Source: Candidatus Poribacteria bacterium (GTDB lineage Bacteria; Poribacteria; WGA-4E; WGA-3G). From it: 32,320 nt of DNA. The stretch is from the NCBI GenBank assembly GCA_022821965.1, contig JAJECN010000012.1, forward strand, positions 1-32,320. The letters run 5' to 3'. The notes below the pieces were generated by a model that searched no databases, had not been told where the DNA came from, and saw only the letters and a list, made by a program, of their open reading frames with translations. Below are positions 1 through 6,260 of this stretch, in pieces (the stretch's first letter is position 1; every line of letters starts with the position of its first letter). Made by a program: the position numbers and the translations under genes.

Positions 1-392
1 GCTCGTCACATCCTGGGGCAGAAGCATGTCCCAAGGGTTCGGCTGTCCGCCGATTAAAGTGGCACGCGAGCTGGGTTTAGAACGTCGTAAGACAGTTCGG
101 TCCCTATCTGGTATGGGCGTAGGATATTTGAGAGATGCTGCCCCTAGTATGAGAAGACCGGGGTGGACGTACCTCTAGTGCACCAGTTGTCACGCCAGTG
201 GCACCGCTGGGTAGCTATGTACGGAATGGAGAAACGCTGAATGCATCTAAGCGTGAAACCTCCCTCAAGATAAGATATCCCACAACGTTAAGTTGGTAAG
301 GCTCCTTCGAGATAAGAAGGTTGATAGGCCAGGTGTGTACGCCGCGTGAGCGGTTCAGCTAACTGGTACTAATAAGCCGAGGGCTTGATAAC
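1..392 (+). rRNA. 23S ribosomal RNA, 3' part
   Basis: The first 392 bases align by eye with the 3' end of bacterial 23S rRNA. Position 1 corresponds to about E. coli 2509, just after the peptidyl-transferase core. The A-loop (helix 92) lies at 41-51, helix 93 at about 70-115, the sarcin-ricin loop at 141-163, and the closing segment ending in GGTACTAATAAGCC near 375. The offset to E. coli numbering stays at 2508 from position 1 through the sarcin-ricin loop, so there is no net insertion or deletion there. Two positions differ from the usual sequence: the tetraloop-closing pair is T150/A155 instead of C/G, and the base equivalent to U2555 (position 47) is C. The 3' end is placed from the homology and is uncertain by a few bases. 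The gene continues beyond the left edge. Confidence 0.97.
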
Positions 393-469
393 TTTTTTCT
401 TCTACCGGCCCCTCACCTTCTATACAATTGTCAAATATTCTTCGTATGCCTCAAGCATACAAAAAACTT

Positions 470-585
470 TCCGGTGGCTATAGCGAAGGGGACCCACCCG
501 TACCCATCCCGAACACGGTAGTTAAGCCCTTCAGCGCTGATGATACTTCGGGGGCGACCCCGCGGGAAAGTAGGTCGCTGCCGGG
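470..585 (+). rRNA. rrf: 5S ribosomal RNA
   Basis: About 116 nt with the conserved 5S core (CCCATCCCGAACACGG near 506-521, followed by AGTTAAGC) and a closing helix I in which 471-477 pairs with 578-584. It lies 77 bp after the 23S gene with no tRNA between, and a strong terminator follows, so this is the end of an rRNA operon. Open reading frames overlapping it on either strand are not genes. Confidence 0.95.
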
Positions 586-595
586 AAACCTCTCT

Positions 596-625
596 AAGGG
601 CAGGTTCATCACCTGCCCTTTTTTC
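596..625 (+). terminator. Rho-independent terminator of the rRNA operon
   Basis: AAGGGCAGGT pairs with ACCTGCCCTT around a TCATC loop and is followed directly by a T tract. It sits just after the 5S gene. Confidence 0.93.
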
Positions 626-1154
626 AATTCTTTTTTCCCAAACGTGAGTTTGATAAATAATTGAAAGTTTTTGTATAAAGAGAACCGCTTTGGTATAACG
701 AAAATACCACATTTCTCTAACCAACCGCTTAGCCCCAAAGGTCTTTTCAAGCAAAATTAGTGATTTTTATGGATATAATTTGCTTTTTTCCTGAAAGTAT
801 CTTATAATTTATAGTTGGGTATAGGCTTTTCTGTTTTTTCTTTGAATAAAAATAAGATTTAACCTATTGTAACTGGATAAGTGTGTCAATTGCCTCGCTA
901 TGCGTTGCGAGGAGCAGTGCGAATCGGATATCAAACATTCGCTTCACAGGCATTCGCTTCACAGGTTAACGGTTGACTACGGTTTATTCTCAAACTCACG
1001 TTTCACAAAGGTTATCATATCTAAAAGGTGGTAGGAAGCTGCGCGATCCAGAGGATTTCGCACAGGCTGCTCAAAATCATCAGTTGTGTAAAACTTTCAA
1101 TGGTGCCGGTAGCCATTTCTCACACAGACCGTTTATATAAGGAAGGGTGAAATC
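626..1154. other. Intergenic region with inverted and tandem repeats
   Basis: No convincing gene is seen between the rRNA terminator and the lipoprotein at 1155. The stretch is AT-rich. It holds a perfect 14-bp inverted repeat (AAACGTGAGTTTGA at 640-653, its complement at 990-1003). It also holds a hairpin with CCTCGC/GCGAGG arms at 893-912 and a tandem duplication of the 15-mer CATTCGCTTCACAGG at 936-950 and 951-965. A weak promoter-like pair, TTGCTT at 780-785 and TATAAT at 803-808 with 17-bp spacing, could start a transcript reading into 1155. The inverted repeat could bound a decayed non-autonomous element. Confidence 0.55.
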
Positions 1155-1811
1155 ATGAAACGCTATCTGTCTTTTTTATCAGAAATTCATCAGACATTCC
1201 GCAGAGGTTCTTCCTATTCAACCGTTCGCGCTTGCGTTGCATTGCTTGTTTTCGCGCTTTTGGCAATCCATTGCACGCCGTCCCGTCAAGGGCAGTACCA
1301 GGTACCTGAACCCGCGATGCAGGCTGAGGAGAACCAAGCGGGTTTACCTGAAAGTGCTACTGTCCGTTTGCAGGAACAGCCTTATCTTAGAAATGCTTTC
1401 AAAGAACCTATACCTGCAAGCAGATCCGGGCTAAACGATTTCTTCGCAAGGACGCGTGGGACAGTTCAAAATGCTGCTGTCGTCTCCGGTGGATCGTTTG
1501 ATGTCCTGAAGGCATTTGTTGCCAAAGGGTGGGCCCCCATTGTAATGATCCAATTTCAAGGACGCACTCAGGAAATCCTGCCAGTATCTGACTACAACGA
1601 CCAACTCAGCGAAGTTTATCTTCAAAATCCTACTAATTTCTCCAAACGCCGATTGACCTACAAAGAATTTGAAGCGACTTGGCGCAAGAACTCGCAAAAC
1701 AAGTGTGTTTTGATCACACCGCAGAAACTCACAGAAACAGATATTCAGAATGTATTGGGGAGATATTTACCTGCGGAGGCGTTCCAGCAGGTTAGCATTA
1801 GAAGCCGCTAA
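1155..1811 (+). CDS. Probable lipoprotein with a C39 peptidase-like domain
   Basis: A 218-residue protein. An extended basic N-terminus precedes a hydrophobic segment at about residues 26-38 ending in a lipobox-like LAIHC, with Cys40 as candidate lipidated residue; His at -1 is unusual, so lipidation is uncertain. Residues 110-212 follow the layout of C39-like peptidase folds: a segment like those that bind a substrate loop (AFVAKGWAPIVMIQFQG), then a Tyr-containing strand, YLQNPTN, and TYKEFEATW, where C39-like proteins carry 'dp...ty.eF...W'. The usual catalytic Cys is absent and no clear catalytic His is seen, so this may be a non-catalytic binding domain. An AAGGAAGGG Shine-Dalgarno at about 1140-1148 supports the start. 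It stands alone after the rRNA operon. The domain call is inference from pattern. Confidence 0.75.
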   Translation: MKRYLSFLSEIHQTFRRGSSYSTVRACVALLVFALLAIHCTPSRQGQYQVPEPAMQAEENQAGLPESATVRLQEQPYLRNAFKEPIPASRSGLNDFFARTRGTVQNAAVVSGGSFDVLKAFVAKGWAPIVMIQFQGRTQEILPVSDYNDQLSEVYLQNPTNFSKRRLTYKEFEATWRKNSQNKCVLITPQKLTETDIQNVLGRYLPAEAFQQVSIRSR

Positions 1812-2012
1812 CGCCACATTTTACTAATCGAACTGATATTCTGGACGCATCGTGTGCTCCTGTTGCACGGTGCGTTGCCCTTCGCGGATGTGTTGGAGAG
1901 CGCGTACTACAACGGCGCACGCTGATATCACTCGCTGAATCAAACGAAGGCGTATGAGGAAACCTATACGTCGGCAACATTACAGAATATTTCAGTGAAA
2001 CTGACACAAGGG
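1812..2012. other. Intergenic stretch without a recognised gene
   Basis: About 200 bp between the C39-like lipoprotein gene and the 47-bp repeat array. Base composition is gene-like, but no reading frame with a ribosome binding site is seen on either strand. It may be a decayed coding remnant; nothing recognisable survives. Confidence 0.3.
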
Positions 2013-2214
2013 ACGGTTCATAAAAGCGGTGTAAACGAAATTTAGGAAGTTATCGTTAGGCGATTCATGAAAACGATGTAAACGAAATTTAGGAAGTTAT
2101 CGTTAGACGATTCATGAAAACGATGTAAACGAAATTTAGAAAGTCATCGTTAGACGATTCATAAAAGCGATGTAAACGAAATTTAGGAAGTCCTCGTTAA
2201 ACGATTCATATAGA
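2013..2214. repeat. 47-bp tandem repeat array (about 4.3 copies)
   Basis: Four consecutive near-identical 47-bp units start at 2027, 2074, 2121 and 2168, preceded by a partial unit from 2013. Each unit begins CGRTGTAAACGAAATTTAG and contains ATCGTT and AACGAT halves able to form a short hairpin. There are no spacers, 47 is not a multiple of three, and every frame is interrupted, so it is neither a CRISPR array nor a coding repeat. It lies about 150 bp upstream of the first of three paralogous lipoprotein genes. Confidence 0.93.
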
Positions 2215-2318
2215 CAATCCGTGAAAACCGCAATCTTAAGTTTTAGCACGTGATTGAAGCGTTCCCTAACGAACCGTTGGCAAGGGTCAAAATCTTGCCA
2301 GCAAATATGGAAAATTAG

Positions 2319-2352
2319 TTCATACCGATATATTATTCATACCAATATATTA
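2319..2352. repeat. 17-bp tandem repeat in a promoter region
   Basis: Two copies of TTCATACCRATATATTA lie at 2319-2335 and 2336-2352, just before the Shine-Dalgarno of the gene at 2367. A hairpin with TGGCAAG/CTTGCCA arms lies upstream at 2278-2300. The AT-rich repeats may form the promoter or an operator. The next paralogous gene also has tandem repeats at the equivalent place, but of different sequence. Confidence 0.85.
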
Positions 2353-2366
2353 AAAGGAGCACAACC

Positions 2367-2888
2367 ATGAAACACTATTTGGCAATTTTCACAATGATCG
2401 CTTTCGCACTGATCATCGGTATCACTGGATGTTCAAATGATCAAGAAAATCCCGTTACAGCAAATCCAATCGCTGGTGGCGGAAGTGACGAAGAATCGGC
2501 AAATCAACTCACCCTTGCCGAGACGTATGATCATACCCGAAAAGGGGCACGTCTCATTCTGGATTATGATAAAGCCACCAATACCTTTAAAGGGACTGTT
2601 GAAAATACGACAAATGCGGTTTTACAGCAAGTTCGCGTCGAAATTCACCTATTCAATAGCCAAGGTCCCAATCCACCGGATCCAGAACTCGGTCCAACAC
2701 CGCCCGTTGACCTTGCCCCCGGTCAAAAAATACCGGTTGAGCTGATAGCAGTGAACGAACCCTTTGACATGTGGGTAGCTCACCCTGAAGTCGGTCCCAG
2801 CTCCGGCGGTGGTGAAGGTGGCGGTGAGCATGCCGGTGAAGGCGGCGAGCATGCCGGCGGTGGTGCCGAAGGTGGCGGCGGTGGTTAA
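2367..2888 (+). CDS. FxLYD-like lipoprotein with His/Gly/Glu-rich tail (copy 1)
   Basis: 173 residues. A lipoprotein signal ends in ITGC (Cys22). An acidic linker (DEES) leads to a compact domain at about residues 48-142 with the pattern 'GARLILDYD...FKGTVENTT...LQQVRVEIHLFNS...LAPGQK'. This resembles the FxLYD-type beta-sandwich found in surface lipoproteins (inference from pattern). A low-complexity C-terminal tail of Gly, Glu, His and Ala follows, with two EHAG units; such tails can bind metals, but that is not shown here. AAAAGGAG gives a clear start. A 327-bp stretch (2487-2813) is about 98% identical to 3225-3551 in the next gene, whereas the signal peptides differ. It is the first of three tandem paralogs. 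Function unknown. Confidence 0.85.
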   Translation: MKHYLAIFTMIAFALIIGITGCSNDQENPVTANPIAGGGSDEESANQLTLAETYDHTRKGARLILDYDKATNTFKGTVENTTNAVLQQVRVEIHLFNSQGPNPPDPELGPTPPVDLAPGQKIPVELIAVNEPFDMWVAHPEVGPSSGGGEGGGEHAGEGGEHAGGGAEGGGGG

Positions 2889-2926
2889 TGACACTTTAGG
2901 TCGTTGAACCTCGCCGGAACATCTCA

Positions 2927-2956
2927 AGGGAAAAGCATATCACTCGGCTTTTCCCT
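2927..2956 (+). terminator. Hairpin after lipoprotein copy 1
   Basis: AGGGAAAAGC pairs perfectly with GCTTTTCCCT around a 10-nt loop, 39 bp after the stop codon. No T tract follows, so termination may be partial. Confidence 0.5.
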
Positions 2957-3010
2957 AAAAGCACCTATCAAACAATAATTGATGATAGATTATTTTTTCA
3001 TTCATTTCAT

Positions 3011-3064
3011 CATACATCATATAACTTTCATACATCATATAACTTTCATACATTTCATAACTTT
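3011..3064. repeat. 18-bp tandem repeat, three copies, upstream of copy 2
   Basis: CATACATCATATAACTTT occurs at 3011-3028 and 3029-3046, and a variant (CATACATTTCATAACTTT) at 3047-3064. The array ends about 8 bp before the AAAGGAG ribosome binding site of the gene at 3084. The first two units contain a TATAAC that could act as a -10 element. Copy-number change would alter promoter spacing. Confidence 0.9.
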
Positions 3065-3083
3065 ATCATAAAGGAGTACAATT

Positions 3084-3680
3084 ATGAAACGCAATTTTGG
3101 AACCTTCACTCTACTGGTTGCCGTATTGATGGCAACGGCTATTGGTTGTGATCGAGCAGACCGGCAAATAATACCCAGCGGGCCAGCAGTATCAGATGAA
3201 ATGATGCCCATGGGACCAGCAGATGACGAAGAATCGGCAAATCAACTCACCCTTGCCGAGACGTATGATCATACCCGAAAAGGGGCACGTCTCATTCTGG
3301 ATTATGATGCAGCCACCAATACCTTTAAAGGGACTGTTGAAAATACGACAAATGCGGTTTTACAGCGAGTTCGCGTCGAAATTCACCTATTCAACAGCCA
3401 AGGTCCCAATCCACCGGATCCAGAACTCGGTCCAACACCACCCGTTGACCTTACCCCCGGTCAAAAAATACCGATTGAACTGATAGCAGTGAACGAACCC
3501 TTTGACATGTGGGTAGCTCACCCTGAAGTCGGTCCCAGCTCCGGCGGTGGTGCTGAAGGTGGCGGTGAGCATGCCGGTGAAGGCGGTGGCGAAGGTGCCG
3601 AAGGCGGCGGTGAAACTCCCGAAGGTGCCCGCGAAGGCCGCGGTGAGCATGCCGGTGGTGCTGAAGGTGGCGGTAATTAA
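3084..3680 (+). CDS. FxLYD-like lipoprotein with His/Gly/Glu-rich tail (copy 2)
   Basis: 198 residues. A lipoprotein signal ends in AIGC (Cys22) and is followed by Asp at +2, which in enterobacteria holds lipoproteins in the inner membrane; the other two copies have Ser. A linker (residues 23-47) unlike that of copy 1 leads to an almost identical folded domain: 8 differences in 327 bp against copy 1. The tail is the longest of the three (about 45 residues) and is rich in Gly and Glu with EHAG units. AAAGGAG supports the start. The near identity of the core beside unrelated leader and upstream sequence suggests recent gene conversion or domain duplication. A strong terminator follows, so this gene ends a transcript. 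Function unknown. Confidence 0.85.
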   Translation: MKRNFGTFTLLVAVLMATAIGCDRADRQIIPSGPAVSDEMMPMGPADDEESANQLTLAETYDHTRKGARLILDYDAATNTFKGTVENTTNAVLQRVRVEIHLFNSQGPNPPDPELGPTPPVDLTPGQKIPIELIAVNEPFDMWVAHPEVGPSSGGGAEGGGEHAGEGGGEGAEGGGETPEGAREGRGEHAGGAEGGGN

Positions 3681-3718
3681 ACCTGGCACTTCAGGGCTTT
3701 TGTTACCATACTTCTTCA

Positions 3719-3748
3719 AGGGAGCAATACTCTAATTGCTCCCTTTTT
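3719..3748 (+). terminator. Rho-independent terminator after copy 2
   Basis: AGGGAGCAAT pairs perfectly with ATTGCTCCCT and is followed by TTTT. It lies 38 bp after the stop codon. Confidence 0.92.
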
Positions 3749-3833
3749 GATAAACAAATGTATCTGCTAATTCCTAATGTCTTGCTTAAAAAAATAACCT
3801 TACAGTCCCTATCTTTCAGAAAGAGGTACACTC

Positions 3834-4331
3834 ATGAATCCTATTTACAGCATTCTTGTCGCAAGTGCCATTGTGTTGTTCGTTAGTATAAACGGATGTT
3901 CAAAAACGGAAGAATTATCTGTTGATGATGGCGATGAAGAATCTAACGTTGAACTTACACTTACCGATACATACGATAAAGTTCGCAACGGAGCCCGACT
4001 GATTTTAAATTACGATGGGCAAAGCAATGCCTTCAAAGGCACTGTGGAAAACACCACAAATGAAACCTTGAAGCAGGTTCGCGTCGAAGTTCACTTGTCG
4101 AACGGAAGAGAACTCGGCCCAACAACCCCAGGCGACCTTGCCCCCGGTGAAAAAAGAGAAATTCTGCTGACCGCAACAAGCACGGATTTTGACAAATGGA
4201 CAGCCCATCCTGAAGTCGGAGAGGGCGAACATGGCAGCGGCGAGGAACGCGGTGAACATGAGGCAGAAGGTGGTGAACATGGTGGCGAAGGCGACAGAGA
4301 ACATGACGGTGAAGGGGATGAACATAATTAA
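3834..4331 (+). CDS. FxLYD-like lipoprotein with His/Glu-rich tail (copy 3)
   Basis: 165 residues. A lipoprotein signal ends in INGC (Cys22, Ser at +2). The domain at about residues 40-130 is the same type as in copies 1 and 2 but clearly diverged (GARLILNYD, FKGTVENTTNETLKQVRVEVHLSNG, LAPGEK) and lacks the PNPPDPE insertion. The tail has five to six EH dipeptides separated by Gly and Glu (EHGSGEERGEHEAEGGEHGG and on), a plausible divalent-metal or polyanionic surface segment. AGAGGT supports the start. The 3' end overlaps the carbohydrate-binding gene by 14 nt, so the two are probably translationally coupled and co-transcribed. Function unknown. Confidence 0.85.
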   Translation: MNPIYSILVASAIVLFVSINGCSKTEELSVDDGDEESNVELTLTDTYDKVRNGARLILNYDGQSNAFKGTVENTTNETLKQVRVEVHLSNGRELGPTTPGDLAPGEKREILLTATSTDFDKWTAHPEVGEGEHGSGEERGEHEAEGGEHGGEGDREHDGEGDEHN

Positions 4332-4956
4332 GAGATTTTTGATTTGTATCTATTTACTTGTATCCATAGAGCTTTTCGGATTCACACCCTTCGTGTCTGC
4401 CGAGAAACCTCCGGAAAGTATCCTTAAAAACGGCGATTTTGACCTCAACCTCGACGGGTGGCACCATTGGACGCATGCCGATGCGGCTGCGCTTTTCCAA
4501 ACCGAGGGCAAAAAGGCGGAACCGGTCGTTGGAAAGAAAGTTGCCTATGTCAAAATTAGCAAAGCGGGCGCGCTATGGCATATCCAATTCTATCAGCAAC
4601 CTTTCACGTTGGAGAAAGGTACGACCTATACTTACAACTTGTGGGCGAAAAGCGAAAAACCGAGAACTGTCGTAATGCGTATTCTGCATCAAGGTGCGCC
4701 GTGGAATGAATATGCGAGGCAGACAATTAATCTGTCTGAAACATGGAAGGAATTCTTCATCACCTTCAAAATGACGGCGGATGATGTAAATTCACGCGCT
4801 GGCATAATCATGGGCGCGGAAAAAGTGGATGTCTGGCTTGACCATATCCGTCTCTACGAAGGTGAACATGTAAGCGGCATCGAAGGTGCTGAACCACAAG
4901 CGGTTAGCCCTTCAGACAAATTAGCTACAACATGGGCAGTGCTCAAAAACTTATAG
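4318..4956 (+). CDS. Secreted carbohydrate-binding (CBM4/9-like) protein
   Basis: 212 residues from the ATG at 4318; earlier in-frame starts lie inside the preceding gene and give no signal peptide. The N-terminus (MNIIKRFLICIYLLVSI...FVSA) is a signal peptide, cleaved near residue 28. Residues 33-183 have the CBM4/9 pattern: ILKNGDFDLNLDGWHHWTH at the start, then AYVKIS, WHIQFYQQPFTLEKGTTYTYNLWAKSE, a strand with TWKEFFITFKM, and VWLDHIRLYEG at the end. No catalytic domain is attached. The C-terminus (DKLATTWAVLKNL) resembles that of the LamG protein at 5405 (GKLALTWGAIKMH). The start codon overlaps the end of the preceding lipoprotein gene, with GAAGGGG just before it, which indicates coupling. 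A sugar-binding role at the cell surface is inferred; the ligand is unknown. Confidence 0.85.
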   Translation: MNIIKRFLICIYLLVSIELFGFTPFVSAEKPPESILKNGDFDLNLDGWHHWTHADAAALFQTEGKKAEPVVGKKVAYVKISKAGALWHIQFYQQPFTLEKGTTYTYNLWAKSEKPRTVVMRILHQGAPWNEYARQTINLSETWKEFFITFKMTADDVNSRAGIIMGAEKVDVWLDHIRLYEGEHVSGIEGAEPQAVSPSDKLATTWAVLKNL

Positions 4957-5101
4957 GAGTGCTCTTCCGATCGCGACTCATCCCGTGAAATTGACAAGAA
5001 ACTGAGAGTTATAGGGCAATTTAAAAATGTGAGATGTCCGCCTAAAAAACAGTGCTTCCACCACTTAATCTACTGTTGAGATCAACCCTTTCTTCCTTGC
5101 T

Positions 5102-5128
5102 GGCGAGGTTTTTAACCTCGCCTCTTTT
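5102..5128 (+). terminator. GGCGAGG-type palindrome, possible terminator
   Basis: GGCGAGGTT pairs with AACCTCGCC around TTT and is followed by TCTTTT. It lies about 145 bp after the carbohydrate-binding gene. The same GGCGAGG/CCTCGCC core recurs at 14356-14376 and 26515-26542, so this is a member of a dispersed palindrome family that may also terminate transcription. Confidence 0.6.
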
Positions 5129-5188
5129 CATTCTCAATAATTGCGGTCCCGGGGTTCTCATCTGCGTAACACGATCTGTTAAATTGTA

Positions 5189-5224
5189 TTTGTGAGTGCG
5201 GAAACTGAAAGTTTGCACTACAAA
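5189..5224. repeat. Imperfect palindrome in intergenic region
   Basis: TTTGTGAGTGC ... GCACTACAAA can fold with AAACT/AGTTT inside, a roughly 35-nt hairpin without a T tract. It lies between the preceding palindrome and the promoter of the LamG gene. Apart from these two palindromes and that promoter, the 4957-5404 gap holds nothing recognisable. Confidence 0.5.
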
Positions 5225-5279
5225 TAGCAAGACTTTCTCAGCGTTGCTGTAAATTTGCAGTTACAACGGAGGGTTCTCC

Positions 5280-5308
5280 TTGCATATAAGCGCGAAACAG
5301 GATATAAT
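5280..5308 (+). promoter_or_regulatory. Sigma70-type promoter of the LamG gene
   Basis: TTGCAT (5280-5285), a 17-bp spacer, and a consensus TATAAT (5303-5308). The predicted start near 5315 leaves a 90-nt leader before the gene at 5405. Confidence 0.7.
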
Positions 5309-5404
5309 GTACATCGGTGTTAGCAATAAAAGTAGTGAGCATCTTATTTCTATTGGACGAATACATTGCACATCATGGGTTTATAAGACCCAGGAGGTGA
5401 ACAG

Positions 5405-6187
5405 ATGAAATTCGGTCTATACTTTACGCTCTTTTGCGCGGCGGTTGTTGTCTTGGCAACCGTGTATACAGAGATAGCACACGCACAATCTATTGAAGAC
5501 GGATTGGGAGGGCACTGGACTTTTGATAAGGGTGATACCGATGCCAAGGTAGCCAAAGATGCCCTCGGTGAAAACGATGGGGAGATTAAAGGTGCCCCCA
5601 AGATTGTAGAGGGCATTGTTGGAGATGCGCTCAGTTTCAACGGTAAAGAGGATTATGTCGTCATGGGACCAGCCACCACGGGACAGGATCTTACCTACGC
5701 AATGTGGATTAATCCCGTAGCCCTACCGGAAGGTCCTAAAGTTATTATCTGGGACGATGATCCACAGGGCGGTGGTGATTCATGGTTGGAACTTTTGGCG
5801 GACGGCACAATACAAACCCAGAGAGCTGGTGATGGGTTCGGTGTTTTCAAAACTAAGACGGCTGTCAAAGCTGGAGAATGGACGCATGTCACGTTTGTTG
5901 CTGCTGGCAAGGACGAGAAAAAGTTCCTCTACATCAACGGTGAACTCGATGCCGAGGCGGATGGAAAGATAAACAGTCGCGACACGCGGAGCCATGTTGT
6001 TGTCGCTGTTGGACATGACCGTAACGCTTTTATTAAGCCTCTTTACTTCGAGGGCGAGATTGATGATGTTGCTGTCTATCATCGTGTCTTAGATGACAAA
6101 GAGGTCATGGAAAATTATCAAATCGCCTTTGACGTTGAACCCGCCGGGAAACTTGCACTCACATGGGGTGCTATCAAAATGCATTAA
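5405..6187 (+). CDS. Secreted LamG (concanavalin A-like) domain protein
   Basis: 260 residues. A signal peptide with AHAQ cleavage site (about residue 27) precedes one LamG/concanavalin A-like jelly-roll at residues 32-245. The pattern is GHWTFDKGD, an NDGEIKGAPKIVEGIVGDALSF segment, YVVMG, LTYAMWI, a central WLELLADGTI, AGEWTHVTFVA, KFLYINGELD, and FEGEIDDVAVYHRVLDDKEV at the end, as in LamGL domains. Such domains bind glycans or proteins; no enzymatic domain is present. The C-terminus GKLALTWGAIKMH matches in form that of the carbohydrate-binding protein at 4318. AGGAGGTG nine bases before ATG is a very strong ribosome binding site, and a consensus promoter lies upstream. It is probably monocistronic. 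The ligand is unknown. Confidence 0.9.
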   Translation: MKFGLYFTLFCAAVVVLATVYTEIAHAQSIEDGLGGHWTFDKGDTDAKVAKDALGENDGEIKGAPKIVEGIVGDALSFNGKEDYVVMGPATTGQDLTYAMWINPVALPEGPKVIIWDDDPQGGGDSWLELLADGTIQTQRAGDGFGVFKTKTAVKAGEWTHVTFVAAGKDEKKFLYINGELDAEADGKINSRDTRSHVVVAVGHDRNAFIKPLYFEGEIDDVAVYHRVLDDKEVMENYQIAFDVEPAGKLALTWGAIKMH

Positions 6188-6199
6188 GGTTTTTTCTAT

Positions 6200-6237
6200 A
6201 AGCGGCTGGGTGGATTACATGTCCTATTCGGCCGCTT
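6200..6237 (+). terminator. Weak hairpin after the LamG gene
   Basis: AAGCGGC pairs with GCCGCTT around a 24-nt loop. No T tract follows, so it may not terminate efficiently. Confidence 0.3.
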
Positions 6238-6260
6238 CTTGAAATGGAGAAGTTGACAAG

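Noticed and set aside
431-754. Long open reading frames over and opposite the 5S rRNA
   Set aside because: They overlap the 5S gene and the operon terminator and resemble no protein; rRNA explains the sequence.
2013-2214. CRISPR array
   Set aside because: The 47-bp units are contiguous with no spacers and no cas genes nearby.
4189-4317. N-terminal extension of the carbohydrate-binding protein
   Set aside because: It is the out-of-frame 3' end of the preceding lipoprotein gene and lacks a signal peptide; the start at 4318 gives a proper one.
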